Below are positions 1-6,185 of a stretch of 11,070 nucleotides of DNA, piece after piece. A model generated the notes under the pieces. The model made no database searches and was not told where the DNA came from. It saw nothing but the letters and a program-made list of their open reading frames with translations. The stretch comes from Sulfurimonas sp. (GTDB lineage: Bacteria; Campylobacterota; Campylobacteria; Campylobacterales; Sulfurimonadaceae). How positions within the stretch are numbered: the stretch's first letter is position 1; each line of letters starts with the position of its first letter. The DNA is taken from assembly GCA_027083475.1 (NCBI GenBank), contig JALWON010000408.1:1-11070 (forward strand). Reading direction: 5' to 3'. The translations under genes were made by a program, and so were the position numbers.

Positions 1-674
1 GTTGCTCCTATGCTTATAATGGCTTGTGCAGGGTAGTTACAGGCTTGTATATATGTACTGAGTGGCTCAAGGGGACCAAAATCTTTTTGTGTATTGATCT
101 GGTGTATCATCCACTCTGTGAGTTTATTATAAAAGTAACTGTAGCCATTGAGTGTGACATTTTCCCCATAGGGTGTAAGTTGATTGTCTCGTCGCAAGAA
201 GCTACAGATACTAAAGGAGTCCATGATTCCACCAGCTTCAAAGGTGTCAATAGCAAAAAGGGTAGCACTCAAGCCTTTAGAAGCATACCCCCAGTTTTTT
301 TTATCACTAATCTTGCTTGCACCCGCAACTCGGATCGAACAGTCATTATAAGCCCCAAAATGAGTGGGGGTGATTTTTGTGACTTTGCCATCGCTATACG
401 CTATGTTACAAAGCAGACCCACTTCTGGCTCTGCTTGTACGTTCACAGCTTCTCTTGGTAGTTGTATAGTATCGTGAGAGAGTGGATAGGTTTTTAGCAG
501 AGGTTTTGCTGTTGTGTTTGGGTTGTTTGGGAGGTAAAAAGGAAACATCCCCTTGGGAGCAGCCTCTTCAGCAGTGATAATATCTTTAAACTCTTCAAGC
601 TCTCCAGCTTGTGCAAGATGCAGGGCAAAGTTGCCTGCTATCCCTAAGCCTAAGTGATTTTTATATTTTTGCAT
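1..674 (-). CDS. DUF5718-like protein, possible FAH-fold enzyme (3' end beyond left edge)
   Basis: The reverse strand is open from an ATG at 672-674 to the left edge, giving 224 residues without a stop. The N-terminus has a GLGIAGNF motif near residues 9-16 and an HLAQAGE stretch, which I associate with the uncharacterised family DUF5718. Several motifs fall in the order expected for fumarylacetoacetate hydrolase (FAH) folds: an E-x-E pair (E82, E84), YNDCSIR with D111 and R115, a Lys in SKGLS (K133), and NYPAQAIISIGA at the end, like the FAH PGD-I-TGT strand. FAH-fold enzymes cleave or hydrate acyl-pyruvate-type substrates with a bound metal; activity here is unproven. The start overlaps the end of the upstream ABC-F gene by 14 bp, so the two are probably co-transcribed. 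An alternative in-frame ATG at 699-701, with AAGGG upstream, would add nine residues. The coding call is secure; the family name is moderately sure. Confidence 0.75.
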   Translation of the reverse strand, partial: MQKYKNHLGLGIAGNFALHLAQAGELEEFKDIITAEEAAPKGMFPFYLPNNPNTTAKPLLKTYPLSHDTIQLPREAVNVQAEPEVGLLCNIAYSDGKVTKITPTHFGAYNDCSIRVAGASKISDKKNWGYASKGLSATLFAIDTFEAGGIMDSFSICSFLRRDNQLTPYGENVTLNGYSYFYNKLTEWMIHQINTQKDFGPLEPLSTYIQACNYPAQAIISIGA

Positions 675-2265
675 TGGCTCTAGCTTCTGCAAACTCTTCA
701 TAAGAGCCCTTAAAGTCTACAACACTCCCATCTTCTTGTATTTCTATGATTCTATTTGCAAAGGCATCGAGGAGCTCACGGTCATGAGAGACACAGATAA
801 CATTGCCTTTAAACTCATGGAGTGCTTCACCCAAAGCAACAATTGCCTCAAGGTCAAGGTGGTTTGATGGTTCATCAAGCACTAAAAAGTTTCCATTCTC
901 AAGCATCATTTTAGAGAGCATCATTCTATGTTTTTCCCCACCAGAGATACTGACAACTGATTTTTCTTGCTGTTCTCCATTAAAGAGCATACGCCCAAGA
1001 CAGTTACGTATCTCTGCTATATCGCGTTTAGGGTCAAAGGCTCGTAACCAATCATAAAGTGTTCCTTCGCCTTCAATGATGTCTGCGGTATCTTGAGGAA
1101 AGTAAGAGGGCTCAATCGTTGCACCCCAAGTCACAGTTCCCTCAGTCGGTTTTATCTCTTCCATCATAATTTTAATGAGTGTTGATTTACCAACACCATT
1201 GCCACCAATGAGCGCTACTTTCTCATCGGGTTCAAATTTGAGTGAAATGTTGTTGAGAACATGGTTTTCACCGTAAGAGTGGGAGATGTTCTCAAGTTGG
1301 AGTGCTTCATCACCCATAGTGCGTTTTGCTTTAAAAACGATGGAAGGGTCACGGCGTGAAGAGGGTTTAATATCTTCTATTTGGAGTTTATCAAGCTGTT
1401 TTTGACGGGATGTTGCCTGTTTTGCCTTAGAAGCATTGGCAGAGAAACGACGGACAAAGGCTTCGAGTTGCTCTTTCTCTTTTTGTTTTTTTGCATTGTC
1501 AAGTTCAAGCTGTTTTGCCATCACATTGGCTGCAAGGTACCAATCATCATAATTTCCTGTAAATTCACGGATTTTTTGGTAATCAACATCCAAAATATTT
1601 GTTACAACTGCGTTTAAGAAGTGTCTATCGTGAGAGATAACCACCATTGTTCCCTCATGGCGTTGGAGTTCATTTTCTAACCAGCTAATTGTCTCTATAT
1701 CTTGGTTGTTGGTAGGCTCATCGAGGAAAAGAACATCTGGTTTTGGGAAGAGGACCTGAGCAAGTAAAACTTTAAATTTATCGGCACTGTCTAATGTGGA
1801 CATGAGGTCATTATGATTTTCAACAGGAATACCGACATTGGCAAGAATTTTCCCAATGTTTACATCGTATTCATAGGTAGGGTCCTCCTCTACACAGATT
1901 ACCTCTAAATCTGCTAAACGGTTGTTTGTTGCATCATCTTCAAAGTCGCCAGTGACATAGAGCTCCTCTTTCTCTTTGATTGCATCATATAAACGCTTAT
2001 TTCCATAGAGTACTGCATCCATGATAGTAAAATCTTCAAAAGCAAACTGATTTTGCCCAAGAACACCCACTTTATTTGCTTTAGGGATGATGACTTCACC
2101 CTCATACTCGTTAATTTCTCCAGAGAGAATTTTTAAAAAAGTGGTTTTCCCTGCTCCATTTGCCCCTATGAGACCGTATCTTTTGTGACGGTCTAACTTG
2201 AGATTGATGTCTTGAAATAAAACTCTATTGCCATAGCGCATTGTGAGGTTTTGAACTGTTACCAT
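661..2265 (-). CDS. ybiT: ABC-F family ATPase, YbiT type
   Basis: The 534-residue protein has two ABC ATPase domains and no membrane segments, as in ABC-F factors that bind the ribosomal E site and modulate translation. Domain 1 has Walker A GANGAGKT (34-41), Walker B with E183 in LDEPTNNQD, and H-loop SHDRH (211-215). A charged linker rich in Lys, Glu and Gln spans about 240-310 and contains RRFSANASKAKQATSR, typical of YbiT. Domain 2 has Walker A GGNGVGKS (354-361), signature SISGGEK (439-445), Walker B LVLDEPSNHLD (461-471) and SHDRE (493-497). The signature of domain 1 is degenerate (DSADKFKVLLAQ), as in YbiT relatives. Both catalytic Glu residues are present. AAAAAGAG-like purines precede the ATG by about 8 bases. 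The gene is separated from gltA by a palindromic element and seems to have its own promoter. The precise role of YbiT proteins is poorly known; resistance function is not indicated. Confidence 0.93.
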   Translation of the reverse strand: MVTVQNLTMRYGNRVLFQDINLKLDRHKRYGLIGANGAGKTTFLKILSGEINEYEGEVIIPKANKVGVLGQNQFAFEDFTIMDAVLYGNKRLYDAIKEKEELYVTGDFEDDATNNRLADLEVICVEEDPTYEYDVNIGKILANVGIPVENHNDLMSTLDSADKFKVLLAQVLFPKPDVLFLDEPTNNQDIETISWLENELQRHEGTMVVISHDRHFLNAVVTNILDVDYQKIREFTGNYDDWYLAANVMAKQLELDNAKKQKEKEQLEAFVRRFSANASKAKQATSRQKQLDKLQIEDIKPSSRRDPSIVFKAKRTMGDEALQLENISHSYGENHVLNNISLKFEPDEKVALIGGNGVGKSTLIKIMMEEIKPTEGTVTWGATIEPSYFPQDTADIIEGEGTLYDWLRAFDPKRDIAEIRNCLGRMLFNGEQQEKSVVSISGGEKHRMMLSKMMLENGNFLVLDEPSNHLDLEAIVALGEALHEFKGNVICVSHDRELLDAFANRIIEIQEDGSVVDFKGSYEEFAEARANAKI

Positions 2266-2294
2266 ATGAAACTCTTTTTCTATAATTTTTCGCG

Positions 2295-2300
2295 ATTATA
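2295..2300 (-). promoter_or_regulatory. Candidate -10 box for the ABC-F gene
   Basis: The reverse strand reads TATAAT, a perfect -10 match, about 29 bases upstream of the ATG, giving a leader of about 20-25 nt. No good -35 hexamer is visible at the usual spacing, which is common in Campylobacterota sigma-70 promoters. It lies between the palindromic element and the gene, so the element would not separate promoter from gene. Confidence 0.5.
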
Positions 2301-2327
2301 GCTAAGAATTGTTTAAAACTTGATTAT

Positions 2328-2355
2328 GGGCACTTCTAAAAACCCTAGTACCTCT
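2328..2355 (+). repeat. Left terminal inverted repeat (28 bp)
   Basis: It begins GGGCACTTCTAAAAACCC and ends TAGTACCTCT. All 28 bases pair with 2473-2500. The preceding TTAT at 2324-2327 matches the tetramer after the right repeat. Confidence 0.85.
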
Positions 2356-2472
2356 GTGTTACCCGAAGGGAGGGATAAAAAAAGCGATCTTGCACAAAAC
2401 TTTTCATCGCCATAGCTACGGCTATGACTCATAAAAGCTTTTGCACAATCTCATCTTTTTTTCTTCCCTCTG

Positions 2473-2500
2473 AGAGGTACTAGGGTTTTTAGAAGTGCCC
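2473..2500 (-). repeat. Right terminal inverted repeat (28 bp)
   Basis: Exact reverse complement of 2328-2355. It abuts the gltA stop codon (2501-2503) with no base between, and the following TTAT (2501-2504) is the putative second copy of the target-site duplication. Confidence 0.85.
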
Positions 2501-3781
2501 TTATTCTCCAAGATAGAGTTGTCGAGGACGGGCAATTTTTGTGTTTGTATCTTTTTTAAACTCTATCCATTGGCTAATCCATCCAACCGTTCTTCCAATG
2601 ACAAAAACAGGGGTAAACATCGATTTTGGAATTTGGAGTGCTGTTAAAATAACACCAGAGTAGAAGTCAATGTTAGGGTAGAGCTTGCGTTTTATAAAGT
2701 ACTCATCACTCAGTGCAATTTGTTCTATTTTATTGGCGATTTGCATCAGGTTTGAATCTAAGTTGAGTTCATCCTTGAGTTTGTCTTGGAGGCCTTTGAG
2801 TATTTTGGCTCTTGGGTCAAAGTTTTTATAGACACGGTGTCCAAAGCCCATAAGTCTAAACGCATCATTGGGGTCTTTTGCACGGGCTATAAACTCATCG
2901 ACTCGCTCTACACTTCCTATCATTTCAAGCTGTTTGATGACAGACTCATTCGCTCCCCCATGGGCTCTTCCCCAAAGTGCAGAGATACCTGCACTAATGG
3001 CTACATAAGGGTGTGCACCTGTTGAAGCCACTCCTCGAACAGTACTTGTCGAGGCATTTTGTTCATGGTCTGCATGGAGGGTAAAAATAGTGTCGAGTGC
3101 TTCAACTTCAATAGGGCGAATAGTTCGCTCTCCCTCTACATCTATGTGCATTCTCTCATGTGGATAGGCACGCAGCATATACAAAAAGTTCTCTGTAAAA
3201 CTTCTGTTAATGTCAGGTTGAATAAATGCAGCCCCAATAGAGTGCCTGTAGGCAAACGCAGCAATTGTCGGCATTTTGGCAACAATACGGCGTGCCATCT
3301 CTTGGTACTCACTATCTGTTTGAGGATTTAAGTGGTTGTAAAAAAAGGTCGAAAGCGATGCAGAAGCAGCAGAGAGTGTTGCCATAGGGTGTGCTCCTGT
3401 GGGAAACGCATCAAAAAGGTGGGTTAATTCATTGTGTAAAAAAGAGCGATGGCGCAGTTCTAAATCAAAAGCATAGGATTCCTCTTTTGTGGGGAGTTTT
3501 TCATTTAAAAGTAGATAACATGTCTCAAGATAGGAGTGGTTATTTGCGAGATCTTCTATGGTATGCCCACGATAACGCAGCTCTCCTTTAGCACCATCAA
3601 TAAAGGTGATTTTTGATTGACAGCTTGCAGTTGAGGTGTAGCCATTGTCAAAAGTAAACATTCCTGTTTGGGCATAAAAGCTAGAAATATCTACGACACT
3701 CGGTCCACGAGTTGCCTCTTTTATCTCAAATTCATACTCTTTGCCTGTTCTATTGTCTCTCATTGTTACTGTAGGTTTCAT
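2501..3781 (-). CDS. gltA: Citrate synthase, type II (hexameric type)
   Basis: The 426-residue protein, close to the E. coli GltA length of 427, condenses oxaloacetate with acetyl-CoA to citrate in the cytosol. Active-site residues are visible: H239 in HADHEQNAST, H274 in LWGRAHGGANE, H315 in GFGHRVYKNFDPRA and D372 in NIDFYSG. All sit 10 residues later than their E. coli counterparts, matching a slightly longer N-terminus. The C-terminal arm carries the conserved RPRQLY and then stops, shorter than the E. coli tail. The start codon overlaps the mqo stop as ATGA, and AAGGAGA lies just upstream inside mqo, so translation is probably coupled. Pairing with mqo suggests an oxidative TCA role. Citrate cleavage by a reversible citrate synthase is known elsewhere and cannot be excluded from sequence. 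Confidence 0.97.
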   Translation of the reverse strand: MKPTVTMRDNRTGKEYEFEIKEATRGPSVVDISSFYAQTGMFTFDNGYTSTASCQSKITFIDGAKGELRYRGHTIEDLANNHSYLETCYLLLNEKLPTKEESYAFDLELRHRSFLHNELTHLFDAFPTGAHPMATLSAASASLSTFFYNHLNPQTDSEYQEMARRIVAKMPTIAAFAYRHSIGAAFIQPDINRSFTENFLYMLRAYPHERMHIDVEGERTIRPIEVEALDTIFTLHADHEQNASTSTVRGVASTGAHPYVAISAGISALWGRAHGGANESVIKQLEMIGSVERVDEFIARAKDPNDAFRLMGFGHRVYKNFDPRAKILKGLQDKLKDELNLDSNLMQIANKIEQIALSDEYFIKRKLYPNIDFYSGVILTALQIPKSMFTPVFVIGRTVGWISQWIEFKKDTNTKIARPRQLYLGE

Positions 3782-5139
3782 AATGTCTCCTTATTTAAAT
3801 ACTCTTTTGGCGCAACTAATTCACGATGAAATTTTTTCTTTTTAAATTTTGCTCCTAAAAATTCACAAATGAGTTGGGTGTCTTTGTAGGCATTGCCAAG
3901 ACAGCTTGTTGCTCCAGGGGAGGGGGTCATGTTAAAAACAATGCCTTCTCCTGTTGTGATTTTTGCTTCCCCTAAAAAGAGTTTCTTTGCTTTTTTATCT
4001 ATGACTTGTGGGCGGAGTCCTCCGATACCTTCTGCAAATTCTATGTCATCTTCACCCATAGAGGGGACGATTTTTTGTACCTCTTTTGCAAAAAGTTTTC
4101 CTCGAATGCCAGGGACTTCATAGAGAAAGTTTTTGATGGCATACTCTCTGATGTCATCATCATGCATCAAATCATAAAAAACTTCCATCACCTCTTTTGA
4201 GGGAGCGAGGGTTTCTAAAAAATCTAAGAAGTGCGAGCCATGGTAGCGTTCAAGATTTGGCAGGACAATAGCGGTAGGTCCAAAACGAATGGTATTGCCG
4301 TGGACGATGTCAGGGTCTCCATGAATGGCTGCAAAAGGGAGTTTGGGATTTTGGATGGTATAAACTTTTGATTTGAGTGAATCTATTTTGGAGTAGTAAA
4401 AACTTCCTCCCACAGGAAGACAAGAGTAATCCTCCCCATGTCCCATTTGATGTGCTAAAAGCAGTGAATGTGCACCTGCATTGACAACAACATAGTCGCT
4501 GTAGTAGTGTTCGCCTGCAACCATAAGTTCAAATTTATCGCCTATTTTTTTTATACTTTCAACTTCTTTTTTCAAATAAATATCAATAGTGTCATTCTCT
4601 TTTTGTGCATTTTCGACAAAACTTTTGGCAATCTCTCCAAAGTCAATAGCACTCCAGCGTTTTGTTGTTCCCATTGCTGCAATATCTTCATTTTTATCTC
4701 TGCCTTTAAGGAGTGCCGGTTCTAGTTGTGCAAGTTTTTTTCTATCCCAATACTCCATATATGGAAAAGCTTTTTTAAACTTTTTGTACCTTTTTTTGAT
4801 AAATTTCACTTCCTCTTTCCCAACACCGAGTGCCATTTTTGGAATTTTGAACATATACTTGTTCTCATACCCATAAAGCTTGCCATAGTTTTCAACCATT
4901 GTAGCTGTTTTGTTGGTTTTAATGGCTTTTTCTAAGGTGTAGTTTGTTTCAATGTCTCCACAATGAAGGGTCTGTGAGTTACCCTTTGCGTTTGAATTGA
5001 GCGAAGCGATGGTATCGTACTTTTCAAAAAGTGCAATATTTTTAATATTTGTATATTTAGCGAGTGTAAACAAGAGGGCAGTCCCAGAGATGCCCCCACC
5101 AACAATAATGACGTTGTAATAATTTTTATTTTGCATCAT
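3778..5139 (-). CDS. mqo: Malate:quinone oxidoreductase, FAD-dependent
   Basis: The 453-residue protein oxidises malate to oxaloacetate and passes electrons to the quinone pool as a peripheral membrane enzyme. The N-terminus has the FAD-binding GGGISG (14-19) after a hydrophobic strand and an acidic residue at the second strand end (E39). Motifs typical of the Helicobacter/Campylobacter Mqo type follow: NSQTLHCGDIETNY (54-67), NPKLPFAAIHGDPD (264-277), GIGGLRPQVID (371-381) and FNMTPSPGATSC (402-413). No signal peptide or transmembrane helix is seen. The protein begins Met-Met. GAGGAGG lies two bases from the first ATG and five from the second (5136), so the second may be the real start. Its stop overlaps the gltA start, placing the enzyme that makes oxaloacetate directly before the one that uses it. 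Other FAD-dependent 2-hydroxyacid oxidases share the fold, but the motifs favour Mqo. Confidence 0.95.
   Translation of the reverse strand: MMQNKNYYNVIIVGGGISGTALLFTLAKYTNIKNIALFEKYDTIASLNSNAKGNSQTLHCGDIETNYTLEKAIKTNKTATMVENYGKLYGYENKYMFKIPKMALGVGKEEVKFIKKRYKKFKKAFPYMEYWDRKKLAQLEPALLKGRDKNEDIAAMGTTKRWSAIDFGEIAKSFVENAQKENDTIDIYLKKEVESIKKIGDKFELMVAGEHYYSDYVVVNAGAHSLLLAHQMGHGEDYSCLPVGGSFYYSKIDSLKSKVYTIQNPKLPFAAIHGDPDIVHGNTIRFGPTAIVLPNLERYHGSHFLDFLETLAPSKEVMEVFYDLMHDDDIREYAIKNFLYEVPGIRGKLFAKEVQKIVPSMGEDDIEFAEGIGGLRPQVIDKKAKKLFLGEAKITTGEGIVFNMTPSPGATSCLGNAYKDTQLICEFLGAKFKKKKFHRELVAPKEYLNKETL
3786..3792 (-). promoter_or_regulatory. Ribosome binding site of gltA
   Basis: The reverse strand reads AAGGAGA, four bases before the gltA ATG and within the last codons of mqo. 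It fixes the gltA start at 3781 and shows that gltA is translated from the mqo transcript. Confidence 0.8.
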
Positions 5140-5141
5140 TG

Positions 5142-5148
5142 CCTCCTC
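5142..5148 (-). promoter_or_regulatory. Ribosome binding site of mqo
   Basis: The reverse strand reads GAGGAGG. It is only two bases from the ATG at 5137-5139 but five from the ATG at 5134-5136. The spacing favours the second Met as the start. Confidence 0.7.
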
Positions 5149-5150
5149 TT

Positions 5151-5158
5151 ATTATAAT
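5151..5158. promoter_or_regulatory. Self-complementary -10 sequence between mqo and the GNAT gene
   Basis: ATTATAAT is its own reverse complement, so it reads TATAAT on both strands (5153-5158 forward, 5151-5156 reverse). Forward, a TTGCAT -35-like hexamer at 5131-5136 stands 16 bases upstream and the leader to the GNAT ATG would be about 20 nt. Reverse, the predicted transcript start falls inside the mqo ribosome binding site, so an additional mqo promoter further upstream is likely. Confidence 0.4.
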
Positions 5159-5185
5159 TGTATCGAATTTATTGTAAACTTTTAT

Positions 5186-5602
5186 ATGCAAATTAGAGAA
5201 TTAGATTTAAAAGAGTTAGAGAGTGCCTATAGTGTAGTTGTGCAACTGAGAAATGAGCTGAGTTATCAAGAGTTTGAAGACCTTATTTATGATATGCGAC
5301 ATATGGAGTATAAAATGATAGGCATATTTGAAAAGGCAGAACTTATCAGTTATGCAGGTGTCGCTGTGCAGACAAACTTATACCATAAACGCCATCTATA
5401 TGTTTTTGACCTTGTCACAGATATAAAGTATAGAGGGCAGGGGTATGGGGTGATGATGCTAGAGTACTTGAGTGATTATGGCAAAATGGGGATGTGTGAA
5501 AATATAGTACTCTCTTCAGGTTTCGTGCGAGAAGATGCCCATCGATTTTATGAAAAAGATGGGTTTGTGAAAAAGAGCTTCGTGTTTGTGAAAGCACTTT
5601 AG
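5186..5602 (+). CDS. GNAT-family N-acetyltransferase
   Basis: The 138-residue single-domain protein has the length and layout of GCN5-related acetyltransferases, which move an acetyl group from acetyl-CoA to an amine. The central strand and loop LVTDIKYRGQGYG holds the CoA-pyrophosphate motif R/Q-x-x-G-x-G at RGQGYG (83-88). It is followed by a helix and, near the C-terminus, AHRFYEKDGF (118-127), the usual motif B where the Tyr often acts as general acid. The substrate cannot be predicted. The ATG follows a T-rich leader with no clear Shine-Dalgarno sequence. The gene is divergent from mqo and converges on the ychJ-like gene with a 4-bp overlap of the stop codons, so it appears to be transcribed alone. 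Confidence 0.88.
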   Translation: MQIRELDLKELESAYSVVVQLRNELSYQEFEDLIYDMRHMEYKMIGIFEKAELISYAGVAVQTNLYHKRHLYVFDLVTDIKYRGQGYGVMMLEYLSDYGKMGMCENIVLSSGFVREDAHRFYEKDGFVKKSFVFVKAL

Positions 5603-6036
5603 TGTGCACAACATCTTTTATATTTTTTTCCGCTGCCACAAGGACAAGGCTCGTTGCGTTGAATTTTTGTGTTGTAGAGTTCTCCATCTTTATAACGCCA
5701 AATGCCATCTTCTATGATAAAGTTGCTTTTTTCGTGGAGGAGTTTTATACTCTCTTTATCTCGATAATACGCTTTAAACTCTACACTGTTTGGATTGCTT
5801 TGTAAAATGTCAAGCTTCAACCATTCGACAGATTTTGAAAACTCTTCGATAAGTTCAGCATCATCTTCATAGCGGTTTTCTTTGGCACTACTCAGCACCA
5901 AATAACGTCCATCGGCAAGAGTATAAGCACTATAGCGACTACGCATCAGTTCTTCCGCACTCTTTGGGTTTCGTGTGCCTTCTATGATTGCACCACAACA
6001 GTTGTTAAAATCGTTTTCATTTCCACAAATACACAT
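5599..6036 (-). CDS. ychJ: YchJ-like protein with two SEC-C zinc motifs
   Basis: The 145-residue protein resembles E. coli YchJ (UPF0225, about 152 residues). A Cys cluster at each end forms the SEC-C pattern. The N-terminal one is CIC then CC (C2, C4, C13, C14). The C-terminal one is EPCPCGSGKKYKRCC (129-143), nearly identical to the SEC-C tail of SecA that binds zinc. Between them, LMRSRYSAYTLADGRYL (30-46) and the following alpha-beta region match the NTF2-like core of YchJ. The function of YchJ is unknown; SEC-C domains can bind the ribosome or SecB in other proteins, which does not prove the same here. The first SEC-C motif starts at residue 2, which supports the ATG at 6036. A short GGAT lies upstream. 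The stop codon overlaps that of the convergent GNAT gene. Confidence 0.9.
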   Translation of the reverse strand: MCICGNENDFNNCCGAIIEGTRNPKSAEELMRSRYSAYTLADGRYLVLSSAKENRYEDDAELIEEFSKSVEWLKLDILQSNPNSVEFKAYYRDKESIKLLHEKSNFIIEDGIWRYKDGELYNTKIQRNEPCPCGSGKKYKRCCAH

Positions 6037-6056
6037 AGTTATCCATTTTTAGTAGA

Positions 6057-6062
6057 ATTATA
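6057..6062 (-). promoter_or_regulatory. Candidate -10 box for the ychJ-like gene
   Basis: The reverse strand reads TATAAT about 20 bases upstream of the ATG. TTTCAA (reverse strand, 6081-6086) stands 18 bases further upstream as a weak -35. The implied leader is about 14 nt. The rest of the 149-bp divergent spacer up to the moxR gene is AT-rich and shows no clear gene or strong forward promoter. Confidence 0.5.
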
Positions 6063-6185
6063 CTCTATTTGATGTATATTTTGAAAATTGTTTTAGGTCA
6101 AATTGGATTGATAAAAGAGCAATAATGTAGTGATTGTGAAATTAATTTTTACACATATTTAATACTTTTTAGATAAGCTGTTTTT

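Larger units (their letters stand above)
2328..2500. mobile_element. MITE-like palindromic element, 173 bp
   Basis: This gene-free segment starts with GGGCACTTCTAAAAACCC and ends with its exact reverse complement. The perfect terminal inverted repeats are 28 bp (2328-2355 and 2473-2500). Palindromy continues imperfectly inward: 2371-2388 (AGGGATAAAAAAAGCGAT) roughly complements 2447-2469. At the centre, CATAGC-TACG-GCTATG (2411-2426) is a perfect 6-bp stem with a UACG loop in RNA. TTAT flanks both ends (2324-2327 and 2501-2504), consistent with a 4-bp target-site duplication. There is no ORF of transposase size, so this would be a non-autonomous element moved in trans. Read as RNA from the gltA side it forms a very long hairpin immediately after the stop codon and could end or protect the mqo-gltA transcript. 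Alternatives are a REP-like intergenic repeat or a single-copy structured terminator. Copy number cannot be judged from one window. Confidence 0.65.

Noticed and set aside
24..461. 145-codon forward open frame at the left edge
   Set aside because: It is antisense to the DUF5718-like gene, has no recognisable domain, and the reverse frame carries clear family motifs.
2390..2448. Direct repeats of TTGCACAA (2390-2397 and 2441-2448) as iterons or CRISPR-like units
   Set aside because: There are only two copies, both inside the palindromic element and explained by its imperfect symmetry, since the octamer nearly equals its own reverse complement.
2328..2500. Simple rho-independent terminator of gltA
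   Set aside because: The structure is far longer than a terminator, has symmetric perfect ends with flanking TTAT repeats, and lacks a T-tract right after the stem. It may still act as a terminator, but that does not explain its form.
4589..4876. 95-codon forward open frame inside mqo
   Set aside because: It is a shadow of mqo, whose motifs and length are complete on the reverse strand. The Phe/Ser-rich content is what antisense of Lys/Glu-rich coding gives.
5594..5607. GCAC-TTTAGT-GTGC as a terminator between the convergent genes
   Set aside because: The stem is only 4 bp, lies in coding sequence, and no T-run follows on either strand.
6121..6185. A firm forward promoter for the moxR operon
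   Set aside because: Several AT-rich hexamers (for example TTTAAT near 6158) are possible, but none stands out from the background, so no box was called.
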